The notes under the pieces are model-generated. The model saw only the letters and a list, made by a program, of their open reading frames with translations. It did no database searches and was not told the DNA's origin. From Saprospiraceae bacterium (lineage in GTDB: Bacteria; Bacteroidota; Bacteroidia; Chitinophagales; Saprospiraceae), in assembly GCA_013001975.1 (NCBI GenBank), contig JABDKX010000162.1:1-64000 (forward strand): 64,000 nucleotides of DNA, given 5' to 3'. Positions 56,627 to 64,000 of this stretch are shown in pieces. Made by a program: the position numbers and the translations under genes. Position 1 is the first letter of the stretch. Every line of letters starts with the position of its first letter.

Positions 56627-59212
56627 ATGAAGCAATACTTCGAGATCAAGCAAAAGCATCCAGATGCAATATTGCTATTTCGAGTTGGTGACTTTTATGA
56701 AACTTTTGGAGAGGATGCTGTCAAGGCATCTCAAATTCTAGGAATTGTTCTCACAGCTAGAAATAATGGTGGTTCAGATATCGAATTAGCCGGTTTTCCT
56801 TATCACTCTGTTAATTTATATTTACCCAAATTAGTAAAAGCAGGATATCGAGTGGCCATTTGTGAACAGATGGAAAAACCATCAAAGGAGAAAAAGATTG
56901 TAAGAAGGGATGTTACTGAAGTTGTAACGCCTGGTGTTACAACGAATGAAAACCTTTTAGAATCAGATCAGAATAATTTTTTGGCATCCATTTTTAAGGA
57001 AAATAATAGATATGGCGTTGCATTTCTTGATATATCTACAGGTGAATTTATTGTCCATGAAGGCACTAAACAATCTTTAGGAAAGTTACTCCAAAGTTTT
57101 TCACCACATGAGGCTATTTTTTCAAAAAGTCAAAAAAATGAATTCTCTGATATACTAGGCAAAGAAGTCTATACTCATGCATTAGACGAATGGTATTTTG
57201 AATATGACTATAACAGAGAATTAATTTTAAAGCATTTCAATGTACTTTCTCTCAAGGGGTTCGGATTAGAAGGTCATAGGTTAAGTCAAATTGCTGCGGG
57301 TACCATCTTACATTATTTGACCACTATCCATCAGAAAAATATATCTCATATCCATAAAGTAGTTAGAGTTGAATCAGATCGCTACATGTGGCTGGATAGA
57401 TTTACCATAAGAAATTTAGAATTGGTCAGAAGTAATCACCCATCAGGAATAAGTTTACTAGACATTCTAGATAAGACTAAAACACCAATGGGTGCTCGGA
57501 TGCTCAACAAATGGGTCGTCCTTCCTCTCAAAGAAATTGAAGAAATCAACAAAAGACTCAATCGTGTAGAATCTTTGGTAAAAGAAGAAAATGTTCGTGA
57601 AGATGTATTTGAAATCTTAAAAACTATTGGAGATCTGGAACGGGTTACTTCTAAAATTCCTCTAAAAAAAATAAATCCAAAAGAACTCATTTCAATAAGA
57701 ACCACTCTTTTAAAACTGCGAGATATTAAAGGCATTTTTGAAAAAAAGAATTTGGCATCCTTTATTGAAATTACTGATAAAATAAATCCATGTGATGCAT
57801 TGGATAAGGTCATTTTTGACACTTTAAATGAAGACGCTCCATTTTCCTTATCCAAAGGTGATGTTATTAAAAGCGGTTGGAATGAAGCATTAGATCAATG
57901 GAAGACTATTTCTTCAAACTCAAAAGAAATCCTACTTCAATTACAGCATAAGCAGATTGAAGCTACTGGCATTAAAACCCTAAAAGTCGGTTTCAATAAT
58001 GTCTTTGGATACTATTTTGAGGTCACCAATAAATTTAAAAACGAAGATCTCATTCCTGATGATTGGGTGAGGAAGCAAACTTTAAAAGGAGCTGAAAGGT
58101 ACATCAATTCTGAGTTAAAGGAAATTGAAACTAAAATTTTACAAGCTCATGAAAAAATAGTTGAACTTGAAGAGCAATTGTATAATGAATTGGTTTCAGT
58201 AGCTGAAACATATGTTACTACCCTACTAACTAATGCATCATTATTAGCAGAAATTGATTGCTATGCATCGCTTGCTGACCTCGCTATTAAAAACAATTAT
58301 TGTAAGCCAGTTGTAGATGATAGTTATGTATTAGATATCAAACAAGGTCGGCATCCAGTCATCGAAACGCAACTCAGTGTTAATGATCCATATGTTCCAA
58401 ATGATGTTTATTTGGATTTAGATACGCAACAAATAATAATGATTACTGGTCCAAACATGTCCGGTAAATCTGCAGTGTTACGTCAATCAGCACTCATTAC
58501 ATTATTGGCACACATGGGTTCTTTTGTACCAGCAGAATCTGCAACCATAGGCATCGTTGATAAAATTTTTACACGAGTCGGAGCGTCCGATAACATTTCA
58601 AGCGGTGAATCAACGTTTATGGTAGAAATGAATGAGACGGCTTCCATATTAAACAATCTCTCTCAAAGAAGTTTAATAATCTTAGATGAGATTGGAAGAG
58701 GGACAAGTACTTTTGATGGCATATCAATTGCATGGGCCATTGCTGAATATTTACATGACCAGGGGGATTACTCTCCAAAAACATTGTTTGCTACCCATTA
58801 TCACGAACTGAATGAACTGGAAGAATCATTTGAGAGAATTAAAAATTACAACGTAGCAACCAAAGAAATTCAAGATAAAGTAATATTTCTCCGAAAGCTA
58901 GTCAAAGGCGCTTCCCAAGCAAGCTTTGGCATTCATGTAGCTCAGTTGGCCGGTATGCCAAACTCTATTGTTCTGAGGGCTTCGCAATTATTAATTGAAC
59001 TAGAGTCAAAATCCGTTAACAAGAAAAAAGAAGTGAAAGAAACTTTGAGTTCAAATCAAGCGCGTGCTAATTTGCAAATGAATCTTTTTGATGAAGGGTC
59101 AATGAAATTTAAGCAAATTAGTGAAGTATTAGAAAACATAGATATCCAATCTATGACTCCTATTGAATGCATGTTAAAATTAAATGAAATTAAAGATAAG
59201 CTGAAAGATTAG
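56627..59212 (+). CDS. mutS: DNA mismatch repair protein MutS (true start probably upstream, near 56570)
   Basis: FRVGDFYETFGEDAVKASQILGIVLTAR, TGPNMSGKSAVLRQ, DEIGRGTSTFDGISIAWAI, FATHYHELNELE. Confidence 0.95.
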   Translation: MKQYFEIKQKHPDAILLFRVGDFYETFGEDAVKASQILGIVLTARNNGGSDIELAGFPYHSVNLYLPKLVKAGYRVAICEQMEKPSKEKKIVRRDVTEVVTPGVTTNENLLESDQNNFLASIFKENNRYGVAFLDISTGEFIVHEGTKQSLGKLLQSFSPHEAIFSKSQKNEFSDILGKEVYTHALDEWYFEYDYNRELILKHFNVLSLKGFGLEGHRLSQIAAGTILHYLTTIHQKNISHIHKVVRVESDRYMWLDRFTIRNLELVRSNHPSGISLLDILDKTKTPMGARMLNKWVVLPLKEIEEINKRLNRVESLVKEENVREDVFEILKTIGDLERVTSKIPLKKINPKELISIRTTLLKLRDIKGIFEKKNLASFIEITDKINPCDALDKVIFDTLNEDAPFSLSKGDVIKSGWNEALDQWKTISSNSKEILLQLQHKQIEATGIKTLKVGFNNVFGYYFEVTNKFKNEDLIPDDWVRKQTLKGAERYINSELKEIETKILQAHEKIVELEEQLYNELVSVAETYVTTLLTNASLLAEIDCYASLADLAIKNNYCKPVVDDSYVLDIKQGRHPVIETQLSVNDPYVPNDVYLDLDTQQIIMITGPNMSGKSAVLRQSALITLLAHMGSFVPAESATIGIVDKIFTRVGASDNISSGESTFMVEMNETASILNNLSQRSLIILDEIGRGTSTFDGISIAWAIAEYLHDQGDYSPKTLFATHYHELNELEESFERIKNYNVATKEIQDKVIFLRKLVKGASQASFGIHVAQLAGMPNSIVLRASQLLIELESKSVNKKKEVKETLSSNQARANLQMNLFDEGSMKFKQISEVLENIDIQSMTPIECMLKLNEIKDKLKD

Positions 59213-59214
59213 AT

Positions 59215-59682
59215 ATGTTTCTCTTTAAAAAAACCAATGCATCAGATCCAGACTTTATCACCCTTGTAAAACTGTTAGATTCCAATTTAAAAATAACCGA
59301 TGGTGATGACCATTCCTTTTATAATCAATTTAATTCAATAGATGACATTAAACATGTCATCACTGTTTATGACAATGATGTACCGATTGCCTGCGGTGCA
59401 CTAAAACATTATGACCAACAAACTATGGAAGTTAAGCGTATGTACACAATAGGTTCAAAGAGAGGTAAAGGTATAGCCACAGAATTATTAAAACAATTAG
59501 AGGATTGGGCATTTGCCTTAGGATACTCAAGATGTATCTTAGAAACAGGAAGCAGACAAGTTAGTGCTATTGCACTCTACAAAAAAAGCAATTATCAAAT
59601 CATTGAAAACTACGCTCAATATAAAAATGTTGAAAACAGCATTTGTTTTGAAAAGCAACTAAATAAAAAAGGCGATAATTAA
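59215..59682 (+). CDS. GNAT family N-acetyltransferase
   Basis: EVKRMYTIGSKRGKGIATELLKQLEDWAFALGYSRCILETG. Confidence 0.9.
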   Translation: MFLFKKTNASDPDFITLVKLLDSNLKITDGDDHSFYNQFNSIDDIKHVITVYDNDVPIACGALKHYDQQTMEVKRMYTIGSKRGKGIATELLKQLEDWAFALGYSRCILETGSRQVSAIALYKKSNYQIIENYAQYKNVENSICFEKQLNKKGDN

Positions 59683-59696
59683 TTACCGCCTTTTTT
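59665..59696. terminator. bidirectional intrinsic terminator
   Basis: aaaaaaggcgataatt/aattaccgcctttttt inverted repeat with one mismatch, between convergent genes. Confidence 0.82.
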
Positions 59697-59716
59697 AATT
59701 TTATTTGTCAGATTAA

Positions 59717-62700
59717 TTATTTCGCAACAACCACTTTCTTAATATTAACTTTGTCTTGAGATCTGACTTCAACTAAGTAAATTCCATTTGCAATAGTACT
59801 CAAATCAATAGTTTGAGATACCGTTTTAGAATTTGTGTTATAAGACTTCAATAATTTCCCATCTAAAGAAACCATGCTGATCTTCAATTGTGCTTTAACT
59901 TTTAAATCAACATTTACATTTAGATAATCCACTGCTGGATTAGGTGAAACGTTGAATGAATTAATTATAGAAATTTCATTCACATTTGTTGTTCCTGTCA
60001 CAGTGTATAATTCTTCAACAGTACATCCATTACCATCAACAATTGTTGCTAAGTAATCACCTTGAGGTAAACCAGTCAGATCAGTTCCAGTGCTGCCATT
60101 ATCCCATGTTACTTCATATGTACCAGTACCTCCAACTATACTTAAGTTGATACTGCCTTCACTAACACTAGCTTGACTATTGACAACTGTTGCATTTACT
60201 TCTATTGCATCAGGCTCAGTTATGACAACTTCGTTTGTCACCGTTTCGCCTGCTGCATCTGTAATCATTATTTGATAAGCTCCTGGACCTAAATTAGATA
60301 AGTTTGTACCAGTATAATTTGCACCTCCTGGTCCTTGCCAGTCGTATTCATACCCTGGAACACCGCCGCCAACACCAACTTGAATACTTGCATCATTGGC
60401 ACCAAAACAAGAAACATCAGTTGATGCTGTTGTTACTTGTATAGGTGTAGTAGCCAATACTTCTTCTTCATGTGTTGTCGTTCCACAATCATTTGTACTT
60501 GCTAGATTTACTTTATAGAATCCAGGGTTTGCATAAGTATGAACCGGATTGGCTTCTGTTGATGTATTTCCATCGCCAAAGTCCCATAATCTTGATTTAA
60601 CATCACCTTCAGTCATGTCATTGAATGTGAAAGTATACTCAGCTGTCATGTATGCGTAATCAGCAATTGGTAATTCATCCAAATTCGCTTCTACAGTCAC
60701 AGATTCCATAACAGTACATCCGAAGATATTGGTCGCAACTGCTGTATATTCTCCTGGCTGATCAACAACTAATTCAGTATTGATTCCAAGTACTTCACCA
60801 TTTTCATTTACCCATTCAACAGATATACTCATATCAGTTGAATAAGTTAATGTGCTCGTTTCATTTGTACAATCCAAAATTGTAGGATTATCAATAAGGT
60901 CTATTGAAGGAAGCTCTACCATTTGAGTTACAAATGAATCAGAACTCTGACATCCTGTTGTATTATTTGTGATCATTACAGTTATGTCTGAAGATGTATT
61001 TAAATCAACACATTCACCAGAAAATGTAACACCATCAATTTCCCAAGATATATTATGGTTGCTTGAATTATCTAAGCAAATAGTTGTCATATTGCCAGCG
61101 CAAAACATTAAATCTCCAGACACATCAACTTGAGGCGCTTCAAATGCAGTTGTTTGAACAACATCAGAAACTTCACATCCAGTTATATCATTTGTCAAGT
61201 AAACTTCAACTTCTGCAGATTCCATGATTTCAATTGAAAAGTCATTACTCACTGTAACACCATTTACAACCCATGTTGGTGTTTCATCAGGGTTTTGTGT
61301 TACAGTCAACGTAGTGGAAGAACCATCACAGAAATCAGTATCTCCAGATAATTCTAATTCTGGAAGATCTTCAGATTCAATCATAATTGAAGCTGACTCA
61401 CTACAACCACTGTACATATTGTCTATTGTTAACGTATACATACCTGCAGCACTTACTTCAATGTCAGGAGAGTTTATCGGAGATTCAATCACGCCATCTG
61501 CTGTCGTCCAAGTATAAACCGTTGAAGAATCAGCAGTTGATCCTTGAGAAGAAATCATACTTGTCACATTGTTACAATCAATATTGCCAGATGAACTAAC
61601 AACAGCTGTAGGCACACTGAAATCTTCAGTAACCATCACAGAAGACATTGTTTCACATCCAGTTGTTGCGTCATATACAGACAGTGTATACAAACCTGCA
61701 GAATCAACCTGAACTTGAGAACCAGAACCAACAAAGACATCAGTCGGATCATACCAGTTATAGGTAATATTCGGCCCTGAAGAAGAATTGCTTGCGTCTA
61801 CATATACAGTATCCACGACACAACTAAATGAGCCTATTGCTTGTGACATTGCTGTAGGAGAATTAGTCTCCGCTATTTCAAATCTTGGCACATATGCTTC
61901 GCAACCATTTGCATCTATAATAGTCGGTTCATATTCACCTGGTTCAAGTGTTACATATTCGTCAAATGATTCAAAATCATCAAACTGATATAACATCGGC
62001 CAAGTACCGCCTTCAACAAAAAATTCTACTGATCCTAATGCTTGATCTTCACAATCAGGATTAAAAACTTCATATTCGAATTCCAATTCTTCAGGTTCTT
62101 CTAATTCAAATTCTAATTCATACTCACATCCCGTGCCTATGTCAGTAACAACGACTTCATAATCACCAGCAGGAACATTCATTAACATTGGGGTATCGTC
62201 ACCAGTTGACCATTCATATTCGAAATCTTCTGATCCACCACTTGCATCAACTTCAATCATACCATCTGATCCATTAGCACATGAAACATTAGCTAAATCA
62301 ACCAGCTCAACATCAGCACCATTATTATATTCAATTTCAATAGGACCTTTTACTACTTCGTAGTTGTTGTCATCGGTCATTGTAACTGAATAGAAACCAG
62401 GTTCTATGTTATAAAGGTTTTGTGTCGTTGCGCCATTAGACCATTCGTATTCAACTGTTCCTTCTCCACCAGCTTGGTTGGTTTGAATAAATGAAGTTGT
62501 ACAATCTTCTTCATTGACATCAAATGTTGTATTGTGCATTTGAAAGGAGTGTGCAGTCCAAGATTCCCACTCATTAAAACTGGCTTGACCAATCTCATAG
62601 ATTTCTCCATTTGGAGCTACACCGTATAAAGTTGGATAATAATTAATTTGGAAATCGCCATTTACTGTCGCTGCATCACCAGCTTCAGGATTTAAAATTG

Positions 62701-63070
62701 GATAATCAACACCAGCTGTCCAGTCTCCAATTGATCCTCCAGAACATCCAGATGGCCCATAAATACAAGGTTGGGTCGTACCTGGATCAGCTTCAATCAT
62801 GAAAACCATGACCTTATCTTCTCCTCCGGGACCAAAATCTCCGTAAATATTTTCTAAAATTCCGGTTTGATGATAATTCCAACATGGACCACACCATGTA
62901 GCTGAAAAGTCAAGTATTACTGAGTATCCATCGTCTAGATAGTCATATAATTGGTGGTCTTCTCCGTTTATATCTTCTAAATTGAAATCTGGAGCTATTT
63001 GACCATCGGGAATTTGGGAAAAAAGGTTTAAGGAACAAAAAAGGGTAAAGAATAAAAGTATTTTTCGCAT
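59717..63070 (-). CDS. T9SS-exported protein with N-terminal thioredoxin-like domain, SprB-like/Ig-like repeats, PKD domain and type A sorting domain
   Basis: Signal peptide; APDFNLEDINGEDHQLYDYLDDGYSVILDFSATWCGPCWNYH; PKD WDFGDGNTSTEANPVHTYANPGFYKVNL; C-terminal FNVSPNPAVDYLNV...LSTIANGIYLVEVRSQDKVNIKKVVVAK. Confidence 0.9.
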   Translation of the reverse strand: MRKILLFFTLFCSLNLFSQIPDGQIAPDFNLEDINGEDHQLYDYLDDGYSVILDFSATWCGPCWNYHQTGILENIYGDFGPGGEDKVMVFMIEADPGTTQPCIYGPSGCSGGSIGDWTAGVDYPILNPEAGDAATVNGDFQINYYPTLYGVAPNGEIYEIGQASFNEWESWTAHSFQMHNTTFDVNEEDCTTSFIQTNQAGGEGTVEYEWSNGATTQNLYNIEPGFYSVTMTDDNNYEVVKGPIEIEYNNGADVELVDLANVSCANGSDGMIEVDASGGSEDFEYEWSTGDDTPMLMNVPAGDYEVVVTDIGTGCEYELEFELEEPEELEFEYEVFNPDCEDQALGSVEFFVEGGTWPMLYQFDDFESFDEYVTLEPGEYEPTIIDANGCEAYVPRFEIAETNSPTAMSQAIGSFSCVVDTVYVDASNSSSGPNITYNWYDPTDVFVGSGSQVQVDSAGLYTLSVYDATTGCETMSSVMVTEDFSVPTAVVSSSGNIDCNNVTSMISSQGSTADSSTVYTWTTADGVIESPINSPDIEVSAAGMYTLTIDNMYSGCSESASIMIESEDLPELELSGDTDFCDGSSTTLTVTQNPDETPTWVVNGVTVSNDFSIEIMESAEVEVYLTNDITGCEVSDVVQTTAFEAPQVDVSGDLMFCAGNMTTICLDNSSNHNISWEIDGVTFSGECVDLNTSSDITVMITNNTTGCQSSDSFVTQMVELPSIDLIDNPTILDCTNETSTLTYSTDMSISVEWVNENGEVLGINTELVVDQPGEYTAVATNIFGCTVMESVTVEANLDELPIADYAYMTAEYTFTFNDMTEGDVKSRLWDFGDGNTSTEANPVHTYANPGFYKVNLASTNDCGTTTHEEEVLATTPIQVTTASTDVSCFGANDASIQVGVGGGVPGYEYDWQGPGGANYTGTNLSNLGPGAYQIMITDAAGETVTNEVVITEPDAIEVNATVVNSQASVSEGSINLSIVGGTGTYEVTWDNGSTGTDLTGLPQGDYLATIVDGNGCTVEELYTVTGTTNVNEISIINSFNVSPNPAVDYLNVNVDLKVKAQLKISMVSLDGKLLKSYNTNSKTVSQTIDLSTIANGIYLVEVRSQDKVNIKKVVVAK

Positions 63071-63103
63071 TGGATTGATTTTATTCTCCGAAAATAGTAA
63101 AAA

Positions 63104-64000
63104 TCAATTTAATCCACGGAAATTTTTCATTCCTCCCATCATTTGTTGCATTCCTTTTCCTTTTGACATCATGTGCATCATCTTTCGCATTTGGTCAAAT
63201 TGCTTGATAAACATGTTAATTTCATGGATATTTTTTCCCGAACCTTTAGCAATTCTTTTCTTCCTGCTCATGTTTAAAAGCTCCGGATTTGAACGTTCTT
63301 GAGGTGTCATTGACAATATTATGGCCTCAACTTTTGAAAAAGCATTATCATCGATATCAAGATTTTTAAGTTTTCCCATACCTGGAATCATGCCAAGCAA
63401 AGATTTGATATCACCCATTTTACGAATTTGATTTAATTGACCAAGAAAGTCATTAAAGTCAAATTTGTTTTTCTTGATCTTTTTCTCTAATCGTTTGGCT
63501 TCTTTCTCATCAAATTGATCTTGGGCTTTTTCAACAAATGAAACGATGTCACCCATTCCAAGAATTCTTTGAGCCATTCTATCGGGATGAAATACGTCCA
63601 ATGCTTCCATTGTTTCTCCAGTTGAAACAAATTTGATCGGTTTACCTACAGTATATTTAACTGACAAAGCAGCTCCACCTCTTGTATCGCCGTCTAACTT
63701 GGTTAATACGACTCCATCATAATCGATCTTTTCATTGAAGGCAGCTGCTGTATTGACAGCATCTTGACCTGTCATTGAATCAACAACAAAAAGCGTTTCT
63801 GTTGGTGTAATTGCATTTTTAATACCCTCAATCTCGTTCATCATCGCCTCATCAACTGATAAACGACCTGCTGTATCGACAATAACGACGTTAAATTGAT
63901 TTTGCTTAGCATAGACAACTGCGTTTTCAGCAATCTCTATTGGGTTTTTATTTTCAGGTTCTTTATAAATTTCAACACCAACTTGCTCAGATAATACTGT
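63104..64000 (-). CDS. ffh: signal recognition particle protein Ffh (N-terminus beyond window end)
   Basis: VVIVDTAGRLSVDEAMMNEI, TLFVVDSMTGQDAVNTA, VLTKLDGDTRGGAALSVK, C-terminal M domain MIPGMGKLK...MSRKKRIAKGSG; frame stays open to 64000. Confidence 0.95.
   Translation of the reverse strand, partial: TVLSEQVGVEIYKEPENKNPIEIAENAVVYAKQNQFNVVIVDTAGRLSVDEAMMNEIEGIKNAITPTETLFVVDSMTGQDAVNTAAAFNEKIDYDGVVLTKLDGDTRGGAALSVKYTVGKPIKFVSTGETMEALDVFHPDRMAQRILGMGDIVSFVEKAQDQFDEKEAKRLEKKIKKNKFDFNDFLGQLNQIRKMGDIKSLLGMIPGMGKLKNLDIDDNAFSKVEAIILSMTPQERSNPELLNMSRKKRIAKGSGKNIHEINMFIKQFDQMRKMMHMMSKGKGMQQMMGGMKNFRGLN

Noticed and set aside
1-64000. Search by eye for mobile elements, integrases, transposases, restriction systems, tRNA or rRNA genes
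   Set aside because: None recognised on either strand; the window looks like stable core chromosome. A tRNAscan/Infernal run would be needed to exclude small RNAs fully.

Overview
This 64 kb window is chromosomal sequence from a member of Bacteroidota. It is probably Saprospiria-like, judging from T9SS sorting domains, SprB repeats, gldA/F/G, DUF3098 and TAnnTTTG-type promoters. It is dense in housekeeping genes: gatC, smc, engB, truB, uppP, ftsX-like, leuS, rpsP, mutS, ffh, recQ and LolD-type ABC ATPases. Among these sit envelope and secretion genes: M1, S8 and S9 peptidases, gldA-gldF-gldG, two very large T9SS-targeted SprB-repeat proteins, glycosyltransferases, and a SCO/cytochrome c cluster. 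I saw no rRNA, tRNA, CRISPR array, transposon, prophage or canonical defence island. The most interesting observations are: (1) an ECF sigma factor translationally coupled to a predicted anti-sigma/TM/outer-membrane beta-barrel fusion, with a lipoprotein next to it; (2) ribosomal protein S16 fused to a 36-bp tandem-repeat linker and a helix-hairpin-helix-like domain, preceded by a hairpin leader; (3) a homologue of the tRNA-queuosine mannosyltransferase family (DUF3524/GTDC1-like); (4) a mutS whose conserved N-terminus extends upstream of the first ATG to an ATC codon where ATG is expected; (5) an uncharacterised coiled-coil gene pair; (6) a two-class pattern of convergent gene ends. All calls come from reading the sequence and the supplied translations; no database search was run.
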